Of a stretch of 64,000 nucleotides of DNA, positions 48,488-56,756 are shown one piece after another (within the stretch, counting starts at the first letter, position 1; each line of letters begins with the position of its first letter). The notes beneath the pieces are model-generated. The model saw only the letters and a program-made list of their open reading frames with translations, did not search any database and had not been told where the DNA came from. A program made the position numbers and the translations under genes. Origin of the DNA: Legionella wadsworthii DSM 21896 = ATCC 33877. Lineage in GTDB: Bacteria > Pseudomonadota > Gammaproteobacteria > Legionellales > Legionellaceae. Location: assembly GCF_000701265.1 (NCBI RefSeq), contig NZ_JNIA01000022.1, forward strand, positions 186,001 through 250,000, read 5' to 3'.

Positions 48488-49558
48488 TTATCTTACCCTT
48501 CGCATCAAGTACAAACCCAATAGGGCAAAAATAAGGCTAGGCCCTAAAGCAGCCAATTCCGGAGGCAATTGAAATACGGTACTCAGAGGACCAAAAAAAC
48601 GGCTTAAAATATGAAAACTAAATCCTACCGCCGCACCTACCAGCAATTTTGATCCCATTGTACTGGAACGCAAAGGTCCAAAAATAAAAGGAATGGCAAG
48701 AATCATCATCACCATTGTGGTTAACGGCTGTATAATCCGCTGTAAAAAAGCAAATTGATAGTTATGGACATTTTGATGGTTATGCTTTTGTTCCCGTATA
48801 TAACGATTCAATTCTTTTAGAGTCATTTCGTCGGGTTCAATACTGCTAATCATGAGAATTTTAGGTTTTACAGATATTTCCCACGGAAGAGACACATAAG
48901 CCTGATTTGTTGTTTTATTGGCATCAAAATTGGTTTGTCGTACGTCAAATGCAACCCAACCTGCTGGTGAATATTTCGCTTCGTGAATATAACGGGACAT
49001 GATTAAATGATGTTGGTTATCAAAACGAAATTGGTAAATGTCGTTGAGAATCTCATTGGAACTGATAAATCCCACAAAAATAAAATCGTTTCCATAACGC
49101 ATCCAAGAACCCTTCGTAGTTCTTAAAGTTTGTCCTCCGCTCACTGCTGCGGTTTTATAATCATTTGAATAATGGGTTAAATAGGGGATTACAGTTTCAC
49201 CCAATGCAGTTACAAAGAGGATTAGCAATAAAGATGCTTTAATAACAGCCCAAGTTATCTGTGCAATGGACATACCTGAAGAACGCATGACAACCAGCTC
49301 ACTATGGTTTGCCAAAATACCCAGTCCGATTAAAGAACCAAGCAGACTTGCCATGGGAAAAAATAAATAAACTTGATACGGCATTTGTAAAATAATAAAA
49401 AAAGAGGCTTGCGCTATGCCGTAATCTACCCGACCCAAGTCGCTCAGTTCTTTCACAAATAATATGAAAATTTCGAGACCCACTAACATGAGGGTGACTA
49501 ATCCGATAGAGCCCAGCACCGTTTTTGCAATGTAGCGATCTAATATTTTCATGCTCAT
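48488..49558 (-). CDS. lptG: LPS export permease LptG
   Basis: The 356-residue protein has the YjgP/YjgQ family layout: three N-terminal membrane helices, a periplasmic beta-jellyroll (about 130-260) and three C-terminal helices. DRYIAKTVLGSIGLVTL and the motif ANHSELVVMRSSGMS are typical. With LptF it forms the permease of the LptB2FG exporter that extracts LPS from the inner membrane. Its start overlaps lptF by four bases. Confidence 0.93.
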   Translation of the reverse strand: MSMKILDRYIAKTVLGSIGLVTLMLVGLEIFILFVKELSDLGRVDYGIAQASFFIILQMPYQVYLFFPMASLLGSLIGLGILANHSELVVMRSSGMSIAQITWAVIKASLLLILFVTALGETVIPYLTHYSNDYKTAAVSGGQTLRTTKGSWMRYGNDFIFVGFISSNEILNDIYQFRFDNQHHLIMSRYIHEAKYSPAGWVAFDVRQTNFDANKTTNQAYVSLPWEISVKPKILMISSIEPDEMTLKELNRYIREQKHNHQNVHNYQFAFLQRIIQPLTTMVMMILAIPFIFGPLRSSTMGSKLLVGAAVGFSFHILSRFFGPLSTVFQLPPELAALGPSLIFALLGLYLMRRVR

Positions 49559-50634
49559 GTCAGTTTTACCTGGTTACGCCAGATTAAAAATAATCCAAAA
49601 AAGATGAAGAGGAGATGAATCCACCATATGCCCAGCCATTGGGGTGTTTTTCCAGATATCATGGCATCACGGGCGATAAATAATAAATTAGCATACAAAA
49701 TATAAATGATGATTGCAGGTAAAAGCTTGGCATATTTTCCTGAGCGAGGATTAATCCGGCTTAAGGGTACAGCAATCAAAGTTAAAGTAAAAACCATAAT
49801 AGGGACAGATAAACGCCATTGTAACTCAGCTGCCTTAGCAGGGTTCTTATTATTGAAGGGTAATAAATTGTTGGTACTCATGGTACGAAGATCTTCAGAT
49901 ATGTTGATAATGGGATGCGGCAATCTTGTTTTATATTGACTGAATTCTGCAACTTGATAATCGGAATGACCAGGAATACCCTGGTACTCTTTTCCATTTT
50001 GTAAAATGATGTAATCCTCTCCCGTTTTTGCATCTGTCTCAGCAAAGGCTTGATCTGCCCATAAGATATCCCATCGTATATGTGCATCGATAGAAGTGCG
50101 TTTTGCTAAAAAGATTTGTTCTGCCTCTGTATGATTGCGGCTCATGGATTGAACATAAAATACCTCTTGGCCATCATTAATGGCATGAAAACGCCCAGGC
50201 ATAATCGTCTGTACCAGTGTCTGTATTCCTGTTGTCTTTAATAGTTTTGCTCTTTCAACATAGATTAGCGGACTACCCCAAATCATAATTACAGCAACAA
50301 CAACAGCCACCCCGCTTGCCATTAGGAAGCTATGTCTTAACAATTGATTAGGTCCATAGCCACAGGCTCGCAAAACAGTCATTTCGCTTTCAGCATACAA
50401 GCGCCCGTATGCAAGTAAGAGAGCAATATAAAAACCTAAGGGTATCAGTAAGCTGAGTAAAGTCGGTAACTCCAACATCATTAATTTCATGATAATGAGG
50501 CCAGGAATATTTCCTGAGGCTGCACGGTTAAGATATTGAATAAGCTGATTGCTAAGAAAGATTAATACAAGTATGGAGGTTAGCGAAATTAAAGTGACGA
50601 ACACTTCTTTAGCTAAATAGCGAAAAATGATCAA
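49555..50634 (-). CDS. lptF: LPS export permease LptF
   Basis: The 359-residue protein shares the six-helix YjgP/YjgQ architecture; markers are IIFRYLAKEVFVTL, the coupling helix region LYAESEMTVLRACGYG and PLSRINPRSGKYAKLLPAI. It pairs with LptG. The leucyl aminopeptidase gene pepA, which often sits divergent from lptF, is not present here. Confidence 0.93.
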   Translation of the reverse strand: MIIFRYLAKEVFVTLISLTSILVLIFLSNQLIQYLNRAASGNIPGLIIMKLMMLELPTLLSLLIPLGFYIALLLAYGRLYAESEMTVLRACGYGPNQLLRHSFLMASGVAVVVAVIMIWGSPLIYVERAKLLKTTGIQTLVQTIMPGRFHAINDGQEVFYVQSMSRNHTEAEQIFLAKRTSIDAHIRWDILWADQAFAETDAKTGEDYIILQNGKEYQGIPGHSDYQVAEFSQYKTRLPHPIINISEDLRTMSTNNLLPFNNKNPAKAAELQWRLSVPIMVFTLTLIAVPLSRINPRSGKYAKLLPAIIIYILYANLLFIARDAMISGKTPQWLGIWWIHLLFIFFGLFLIWRNQVKLT

Positions 50635-50956
50635 TCAAGCCCCCATATGATGCTCATTAAGAGTAATAATACATTACAATCAAAATTCCTGTCATTTCCC
50701 TGATGTGGAAAAGAAAAAACATACAAACAATCTACCCATCAAATGGTGTGATTATTCTAAGAGATTTTCGGTAATCTTGTTTATAGATCCATTCTTGTCT
50801 TGAGGCATTGTATCCTCTTGTGGCGATCTAAAAAAGTATTTTCTAAATGCACAGATCTTTATCAGCTTTCTCTATTATACTCCCATAATGAATTCAACAT
50901 CCAAAAGCAAGAGAAAGGAAGAGAAAACAGACTTTGATCTTGTGCAGTTCAATGTG
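50635..50956. other. Intergenic region of 322 bases
   Basis: This stretch between lptF and the CBS gene has no convincing gene. A plus-strand promoter-like pair (TTTATC near 50857 and TATTAT near 50873) precedes a 41-codon frame from ATG 50888 that runs antisense into the CBS gene; I do not accept it as a gene. The lptF promoter should lie in the right-hand neighbourhood of 50640-50760. Confidence 0.4.
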
Positions 50957-51373
50957 TTAATGAACCGATATTTTTTTCAACGTTTCTCCAGAGAGATCAG
51001 TGTTGCAATGTAATGCAATATCTCCTAAAGAAATCACCCCGGATAATTTCTTATCCTGATTGAGAACAATGAGACGGCGTATCTGTTTTTTCTTCATACT
51101 TTCAAATGCTTTTTTTACATCGTCATTTTCAAAGCAATAACAGACATCTTGATGCATCACATTCTTTACCGGAGTGTCTAATGCGTTCTTATCGGCAAGA
51201 GCGGAGATAACGATATCTCTATCGGTGAGTGTCCCCACAATTTTATCAGTTGCTTTATCACCAATAGGCAGGAACCCTGTATCTAATTCGCGCATTTTTT
51301 TAGCCGCTTCAGTAATAGTCGCTGTAGTTAACAGATACTCTGGTTTTTTTGTCATGATATCTTTGACTAGCAT
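50957..51373 (-). CDS. Tandem CBS-domain protein
   Basis: The 138-residue protein consists of two CBS domains: residues 7-63 (MTKKPEYLLTTATITEAAKKM, GTLTDRDIV) and 70-130 (NVMHQDVCYCFENDDVKKAF, GVISLGDIAL). Stand-alone CBS pairs sense adenine nucleotides or act in stress responses. The leader GGAGGTTATCATG is identical to that of the phasin gene nearby, suggesting related translation control. Confidence 0.88.
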   Translation of the reverse strand: MLVKDIMTKKPEYLLTTATITEAAKKMRELDTGFLPIGDKATDKIVGTLTDRDIVISALADKNALDTPVKNVMHQDVCYCFENDDVKKAFESMKKKQIRRLIVLNQDKKLSGVISLGDIALHCNTDLSGETLKKISVH

Positions 51374-51554
51374 GATAACCTCCTTGAATAATGAATTTCC
51401 ATATCAGGTGGTACTTGAAAACAGAAATGACTGATCATATTCTGATCAATTATTTACTTAAGAGTATATCAATTGGCAAGAAAATCAAATCAGGAGTAGG
51501 GTTTATCACGGATAAGTTTTTGAATAATTAGTAAATAAATTAGGAAAATATTAG

Positions 51555-51583
51555 GCAGCTCTAAATATTAATTTTAGAGCTGC
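51555..51583 (-). terminator. Terminator hairpin after the phasin gene
   Basis: GCAGCTCTAAA (51555-51565) pairs perfectly with TTTAGAGCTGC (51573-51583) across a seven-base loop. It lies 17 bases after the phasin stop on the minus strand and is followed by a T-containing tract. It would isolate the phasin gene from the CBS gene. Confidence 0.7.
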
Positions 51584-51599
51584 TTTCATTAATTAGGAA

Positions 51600-51890
51600 T
51601 TAATGTTTTGTTTCAGATGCTCTTTTAGCTTCCTGAACAAAGCCTAACATGGCTCTTTCAAGAATTTGAAAAGATTTTTGCATGTAATCTAAAGCTTTGT
51701 GACCATTTTGAACAGCCAGGTTCACTTGCTTTTCTAAAAGTTCTTCAGGTTTTTTTATCTGAGCAATCTCTTCAGGTTTTAAATAATTAATGCCCTGTAA
51801 AGTTTTCACATTTAATTCAGCTATTGCTTGGAAAGGCTCTTGTAATTTTTTAGCCATCTCGGTCCATTTTTCAAAATTGGGTTGTGTCAT
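51600..51890 (-). CDS. Phasin-family protein
   Basis: Starting at ATG 51890, which has a GGAGG eight bases upstream, the protein has 96 residues. It shows the phasin pattern: FEKWTEMAKKLQEPFQAIAEL at the N-terminus and an amphipathic helix NGHKALDYMQKSFQILERAM. Phasins coat polyhydroxyalkanoate granules. The neighbouring phaR and phaB genes support this. The frame extends ten codons further to 51920 but lacks a ribosome site there. Confidence 0.85.
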   Translation of the reverse strand: MTQPNFEKWTEMAKKLQEPFQAIAELNVKTLQGINYLKPEEIAQIKKPEELLEKQVNLAVQNGHKALDYMQKSFQILERAMLGFVQEAKRASETKH

Positions 51891-52028
51891 GATAACCTCC
51901 AGATATGTTGCATTGCACAATTTAATAATAGTTGATATTGAAGATATTTGTCAATGAGTTATTAAATTATTTTTTGCATTGCAACATAAATTTTTACAAA
52001 GATGACATCGAAGCGAATCAATAAGTTT

Positions 52029-52427
52029 TTAACTTTTAAATAAATTCTGCCACTGATTCATCATTTTTTGCATTTGTTGATTCCATGTTTCTGTTGCCTG
52101 ACGATAAGGATTCGTTTCTAAAGGCTTTTCCATGACTTGAAACATTTGTTCCATCATTTTTTTCAAAGAAGAAGCCATGGGATGATTTGCCAGAGCGATA
52201 ATTTGTCTTAATATATCTGATGACAAAAATTGACTTGGTCCCGCTTCCATTTCCACGATAATTTGTAGCAGGATCGAATTGGTAATGTCTTTCTCGGTAA
52301 GGGAGTCTTCAACTTTAAATTGCACCCCTTCTACTACATAGCGCTGTAACTCTTCCAAAGTAATGTATTGGCTTGTCTCAGTATCATATAGTCGACGGTT
52401 TTTATATTTCTTTATTAAACGGGTCAT
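52029..52427 (-). CDS. phaR: Polyhydroxyalkanoate synthesis repressor PhaR
   Basis: The 132-residue protein starts with the conserved PHB/PHA accumulation regulator domain, LIKKYKNRRLYDTETSQYIT (3-22), followed by the second domain with KDITNSILLQIIVEME. PhaR binds DNA and nascent polymer and represses the phasin gene until granules form. It lies just upstream of a phasin gene on the same strand, its expected target. Confidence 0.93.
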   Translation of the reverse strand: MTRLIKKYKNRRLYDTETSQYITLEELQRYVVEGVQFKVEDSLTEKDITNSILLQIIVEMEAGPSQFLSSDILRQIIALANHPMASSLKKMMEQMFQVMEKPLETNPYRQATETWNQQMQKMMNQWQNLFKS

Positions 52428-52524
52428 AGTTTTCTCTTGGATTTTTAGGTGCTTTTATATTTTTAGATCTCAACATGTACTTTTCAGCTTGGAAATATAC
52501 ATGTTAAAAGGAAGATAACAAGGT

Positions 52525-53271
52525 TTAATACATGTGGAGACCACCATTGACACTAAGATTTGCTCCAGTAATGTAGCGACTTTTTTCACTCACTAAAAAC
52601 TCAACAGCCCATGCAATTTCTTGAGTTTCAGCCAAACGTTTTGCAGGGATCTGCGCAATAATTGAATCTAAAATATCTGGTCTAATGCCTTTCATTAAAC
52701 GGGTATCTACATAACCAGGAGAAAGGCTATTTACAGTGATGTTTTTACTCATTAATTCTTGTGCCAAACTTTTGGTAAATCCATAAACCCCAGCTTTTGA
52801 GGCAGCATAATTCGCTTGGGAAAATTGACCTTTCTGGGCATTTACCGAAGAAATATTCACAATTCGTCCTGATTCATGCTCCCGCATGTTTTGCACCACG
52901 TGATGAGTCACGTTGAACATGCCATCCAGATTGACTGTTAATACTTCATCCCATTGTTTTTTTGTCATTTTTGTAAAAACAGCATCGCGGGTAATCCCTG
53001 CATTATTAATAAGAACATCGATATTCCCATATTTCTCAATGATGGAAGAAATGACTTCGCCACATTGATCATAATTTGTTACATCCATATGGCGAAACTC
53101 GACCTTTTTAAATCCTTCATCTTTGAGTTCTTTCTGCCATGCTTTCCCGTCTTTTTCAGTAATTAAATCAAGTGCAAAAACATGTTTGTAATTAGTATTG
53201 AGCTCTTTTGCTATAGCTGTCCCTATGTCTCCGGTACCACCTGTAATCAATACAATATTATTATGATGCAT
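52525..53271 (-). CDS. phaB: Acetoacetyl-CoA reductase (PhaB-like), copy 1
   Basis: The 248-residue short-chain dehydrogenase has TGGTGDIG (10-17), NNAG, the catalytic Ser in NISSVNAQKGQFSQ, and YAASK. The GQFSQANYAASKAG stretch and the C-terminal GANLSVNGGLHMY are typical of PhaB, which reduces acetoacetyl-CoA to 3-hydroxybutyryl-CoA for polymer synthesis. A second copy lies directly upstream, separated by a terminator-like hairpin. Confidence 0.88.
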   Translation of the reverse strand: MHHNNIVLITGGTGDIGTAIAKELNTNYKHVFALDLITEKDGKAWQKELKDEGFKKVEFRHMDVTNYDQCGEVISSIIEKYGNIDVLINNAGITRDAVFTKMTKKQWDEVLTVNLDGMFNVTHHVVQNMREHESGRIVNISSVNAQKGQFSQANYAASKAGVYGFTKSLAQELMSKNITVNSLSPGYVDTRLMKGIRPDILDSIIAQIPAKRLAETQEIAWAVEFLVSEKSRYITGANLSVNGGLHMY

Positions 53272-53323
53272 AAATTTCTCTATGAGTAAGGATATTGTGA
53301 ATCAAGCCATTGAAAACGCATAG

Positions 53324-53348
53324 AACCCAGGTTAATGTGACCTGGGTT
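53324..53348. terminator. Hairpin between the two phaB-like genes
   Basis: AACCCAGGT (53324-53332) pairs perfectly with ACCTGGGTT (53340-53348) around a seven-base loop, seven bases after the stop of the upstream reductase gene. It may end or attenuate transcription between the paralogues. Confidence 0.6.
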
Positions 53349-53354
53349 TATATG

Positions 53355-54095
53355 TTACATATATTGTCCACCATTAATATCCAGGTTTGTGCCAGTAATA
53401 AATCCACTATCCGGTGAGGCTAAAAAAGCAACCGCATCGGCAATTTCTTTAGGATTTCCTAATCTGCCCACAGGTATACTTGATATAATGGCCTTAAGAA
53501 CTTCTTCTTTTAATGAAGCAAGCATAGGAGTTTCTATATACCCAGGAGAAATTGTATTGACTGTGATTCCTTTGTTCGCGACTTCTAAGGCCAGACTTTT
53601 GGTAAACCCATACAGTGCGGATTTGGTTGAAGCATAATTACATTGGCCAAACTGTCCTTTTCGACCATTAATTGAAGAAATACTTATAATGCGACCATAA
53701 CCCCGATCAATCATGAGGGGGATAACATGGCGTGTCATATTAAAAACGCTGGTTAAATTGGCATCAATCACCTGTTGCCATTGTTCAGGGGTCATTTTAC
53801 GTAAGCTGCAATCTTGAGTTACACCTGCATTATTGATCAATACATCAACGCAACCATAACGTTCCATGACTAAAGCGATTATTTTCTCACAATCAGCGAA
53901 TTGCGCGATATCGCCATATACAATATCAATATCATATCCAAGTTTTTTTTGCTCTTCTTGCCATTGTTTCGCTTCTTCATGCTTTCCATGCTTGAAATAA
54001 CACGCGACAACTTGATAATCGGCAGCTAAACGTTGACAAATGGCTGTACCGATGCCACCAGTTCCCCCAGTAACTATTGCGACACCTTTCATCAT
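53355..54095 (-). CDS. Acetoacetyl-CoA reductase (PhaB-like), copy 2
   Basis: The 246-residue paralogue has TGGTGGIG, NNAGVTQDCSLRKM, SISSINGRKGQFGQ, YASTK and GTNLDINGGQYM. Substitutions relative to copy 1 are spread over the whole chain, so the duplication is old. Both copies retain the catalytic Ser-Tyr-Lys. Different expression or cofactor use (NADPH against NADH) may explain keeping two. Confidence 0.87.
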   Translation of the reverse strand: MMKGVAIVTGGTGGIGTAICQRLAADYQVVACYFKHGKHEEAKQWQEEQKKLGYDIDIVYGDIAQFADCEKIIALVMERYGCVDVLINNAGVTQDCSLRKMTPEQWQQVIDANLTSVFNMTRHVIPLMIDRGYGRIISISSINGRKGQFGQCNYASTKSALYGFTKSLALEVANKGITVNTISPGYIETPMLASLKEEVLKAIISSIPVGRLGNPKEIADAVAFLASPDSGFITGTNLDINGGQYM

Positions 54096-54167
54096 AACTA
54101 ACTCCCTGTTATTGCAGATAATAAAATACTACTATAGACGATTGAAACTACAAACACATAAAACAAA

Positions 54168-54213
54168 ATTTCTCATCCAATGATATCTTCTATGAAACAA
54201 TTGGATGAGAAAT
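54168..54213. terminator. 14-pair hairpin downstream of the desaturase gene
   Basis: ATTTCTCATCCAAT (54168-54181) pairs perfectly with ATTGGATGAGAAAT (54200-54213) over an 18-base loop, 15 bases after the desaturase stop on the minus strand. It ends in an A/T-rich tract and is a plausible terminator before the phaB-like genes. Confidence 0.65.
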
Positions 54214-54227
54214 ATAACGAAATAAGT

Positions 54228-55409
54228 TTATCGATAAACAGGAACGTATCCCTTTAATTGCTGAGCAAATTGTTTTAGTACTTCAAGTCCAGATTCTTCT
54301 GCCTGTCGGCACCATTGCTGCAATGCCTCAATCAACTCTTTCTGGGTTGATGCTGTTTTTAGCCAGATATTTTGTAAGGATTGTCTGTATGCATAAACGA
54401 TGCGTAATTCGTCACAAGCTTCTAACAAATTGGATAAACGCAATCTGGCTCTTGTGTTTAACAGACAATTTTCACGTCGCAATAAACTTCCTGCGCGCGC
54501 AAAAAGCTTCTTCTCTTTGTTATTTTCAATATAACTATGTTTTTCTTGTTTGAGTATGGGGCGAATTACTTTCTTATAATAATTGGACATGACCAGAAAG
54601 CGATTCCCTATCACTGCTTTTACTGTATCTAAATCTACATTCAGTTTCCCTTCATCCATAGCTAATTTTGGGGGTAGTTTTTTTACTTTAGCAAGACCGA
54701 AAATGGAAAGGATGCGAATATACAGCCAGCCTATGTCAAATTCCCACCATTTAATAGAAAATTTGGCTGAAGAAGCAAAAGTGTGGTGATTGTTATGTAA
54801 CTCTTCTCCGCCTATCCAAAAGCCCCATGGAATTATATTTCGTGCAGCATCGGGACACTCAAAATTTCGATATCCCCAATGGTGGCCAATTCCATTAATC
54901 ACTCCGGCAGCATGTAGTGGAATCCACATCATTTGAATTGCCCAAATTGTGATTCCAGGAACGCCAAAGAAGAATAAGTTAAGGAATAACATGAGTAATA
55001 TTCCTTTGGAAGAATGGGCAGAATAAACTTTCCGTTCCAGCCAATCATTGGGTGTGCCATGGGAATATTTGGCAACCATTTCCTTATCCTTACGGGCCAC
55101 TTTGTAGAGTTCTGCACCTTGCCAGAACACTTTTTTAATTCCAAAAACTACTGGACTATGCGGGTCTCCCTCGACATCCGCTGAAGCATGATGTTTCCGA
55201 TGAATGGCAACCCAATCTGCGGTGACCATCCCAGTAGTTAACCAAAGCCACAAACGGAAAAAATGGCTGATGATGGGATGCAGGGTCAATGCGCGATGAG
55301 TTTGATGGCGATGGAGATAGATAGTGACTGCTGCAATAGTAATTTGCGTCATAATCAATGTCGCAACGACATATCCCCAAAAAGATAGGTTTAAATAACC
55401 AAAAACCAT
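54228..55409 (-). CDS. Membrane fatty-acid desaturase (acyl-CoA delta-9 type)
   Basis: The 393-residue protein has the three histidine boxes of acyl-CoA desaturases: HRHQTH (33-38), HRKHH (70-74) and HNNHH (205-209), with membrane segments around 5-30, 48-65, 140-158 and 160-180. It introduces a double bond into saturated acyl chains at the inner membrane using oxygen. Residues beyond 290 form an extra helical, charged tail of about 100 residues seen in several proteobacterial members. It adjusts membrane fluidity. Confidence 0.9.
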   Translation of the reverse strand: MVFGYLNLSFWGYVVATLIMTQITIAAVTIYLHRHQTHRALTLHPIISHFFRLWLWLTTGMVTADWVAIHRKHHASADVEGDPHSPVVFGIKKVFWQGAELYKVARKDKEMVAKYSHGTPNDWLERKVYSAHSSKGILLMLFLNLFFFGVPGITIWAIQMMWIPLHAAGVINGIGHHWGYRNFECPDAARNIIPWGFWIGGEELHNNHHTFASSAKFSIKWWEFDIGWLYIRILSIFGLAKVKKLPPKLAMDEGKLNVDLDTVKAVIGNRFLVMSNYYKKVIRPILKQEKHSYIENNKEKKLFARAGSLLRRENCLLNTRARLRLSNLLEACDELRIVYAYRQSLQNIWLKTASTQKELIEALQQWCRQAEESGLEVLKQFAQQLKGYVPVYR

Positions 55410-55591
55410 AATATCTCCACTTCGAATGCAAAATGCATATTAAGAATTAAAAATCATCCTTTAGCTGCGAAATAAGCCAAAATTTAAAAAATCCTTATAC
55501 CTTCTCTAAGGATAACACAATTTTACTCTTTTCGTTGCAACATTTCATTATGTAGCCGATAATTAATATAGAATATTATAGGAATTATGAT

Positions 55592-55843
55592 ATGAAAGAA
55601 AAATCTCCTCTAGGTAAAATTTTTGAAAATTTGGTGCCATTTTTAATAGCAGGAGTTGCCATTGCTCTGTTCTTTGGCTTGTTATTTATGTTCACTTATG
55701 TCCTGGTTTGGGGCCTCATCATAGGTGGTATTCTTTGGTTGATTACTGCAATCAAACAATTTCTCTTCCCTAATAATCCAACAAAGCCTGAAGTATTACA
55801 CAAAAACAATGGCAGAATTATTGAACATGATGATAAAAAATAA
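55592..55843 (+). CDS. Small membrane protein upstream of mutM
   Basis: The 83-residue protein has two adjoining hydrophobic segments (about 15-37 and 38-58) and a charged C-terminal tail. The stop shares a base with the mutM start (TAATG), so both are translated together. I do not recognise the family. Confidence 0.65.
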   Translation: MKEKSPLGKIFENLVPFLIAGVAIALFFGLLFMFTYVLVWGLIIGGILWLITAIKQFLFPNNPTKPEVLHKNNGRIIEHDDKK

Positions 55844-56658
55844 TGCCTGAATTGCCCGAGGTTGAAACAACAAAAGAAGGAATAAGACTTCATCTTCAGG
55901 GTCAAACTATCAAAGAAATTACTGTTCGTAATCCAAAGCTTCGCGTTCAGGTCCCCAATGACTTAAACGAATTATGTGCCGGTAAAAAAATAATTTCTAT
56001 TACTCGAAGGGCAAAATATATTTTAATCGAGCTTTCAAAGGGATTTCTTTTAATACACCTTGGAATGTCGGGACATCTAAGGGTGCTCACAGCCGAAAAT
56101 GAACCTGAAAAACACGACCACATCCTTCTGATGCTGACCAACGGATTCATGCTGCGATTTTGTGATCCAAGACGCTTTGGTTTGTTTCTTTATCTCCCTG
56201 AAAACCCTTATCAACACCCTTTGCTTTTTCATTTGGGCCCTGAACCCCTTACCCCAGAATTTAATGGTGACTACTTATTTCAAAAAGTTCAAAATAAAAT
56301 TAAACCCATCAAATCATTGATCATGAATAATGACATTGTCGTAGGTGTAGGAAATATATACGCTACAGAAAGTCTTTTTTTAGCCCATATTCATCCTAAA
56401 ACCCCTGCAAAAACACTTTCCAGGAAACAATGTAATCAACTCACCAATCATATTAAAGAAGTGCTCCAACAGGCTATCCAATGTGGGGGTACGACACTCA
56501 AAGATTTTTACGCTTTTGATGGTAAACCTGGGTACTTTAATTTGTCACTTAAAGTTTATGGGCGTAAAAACCAACCTTGTGTGATTTGTACCCATCCTGT
56601 AGAGTCGTTAATGATTGCTGGGCGCAATTCATATTTCTGTCCAAAATGTCAAAATTAA
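55843..56658 (+). CDS. mutM: Formamidopyrimidine-DNA glycosylase
   Basis: The 271-residue protein begins MPELPEVETT with catalytic Pro2 and Glu3, has Lys58 (RRAKYILIEL) and the intact helix-two-turn-helix, and ends with a four-cysteine zinc finger (CVICTHP ... YFCPKC). It removes oxidised purines such as 8-oxoguanine from DNA and nicks the strand. Confidence 0.96.
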   Translation: MPELPEVETTKEGIRLHLQGQTIKEITVRNPKLRVQVPNDLNELCAGKKIISITRRAKYILIELSKGFLLIHLGMSGHLRVLTAENEPEKHDHILLMLTNGFMLRFCDPRRFGLFLYLPENPYQHPLLFHLGPEPLTPEFNGDYLFQKVQNKIKPIKSLIMNNDIVVGVGNIYATESLFLAHIHPKTPAKTLSRKQCNQLTNHIKEVLQQAIQCGGTTLKDFYAFDGKPGYFNLSLKVYGRKNQPCVICTHPVESLMIAGRNSYFCPKCQN

Positions 56659-56756
56659 TTTTATTTTACTTCATAGTGTCTGTTCATTCTCTATCTTAAT
56701 TGCCCAATACTTGATTTTAAATTACTATATATCCGCTTCATTCTTGGGAATTTTTT

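Noticed and set aside
50888-51013. 41-codon plus-strand frame with a promoter-like upstream region
   Set aside because: No ribosome site, and it runs antisense into the 3' end of the CBS gene. No recognisable product.
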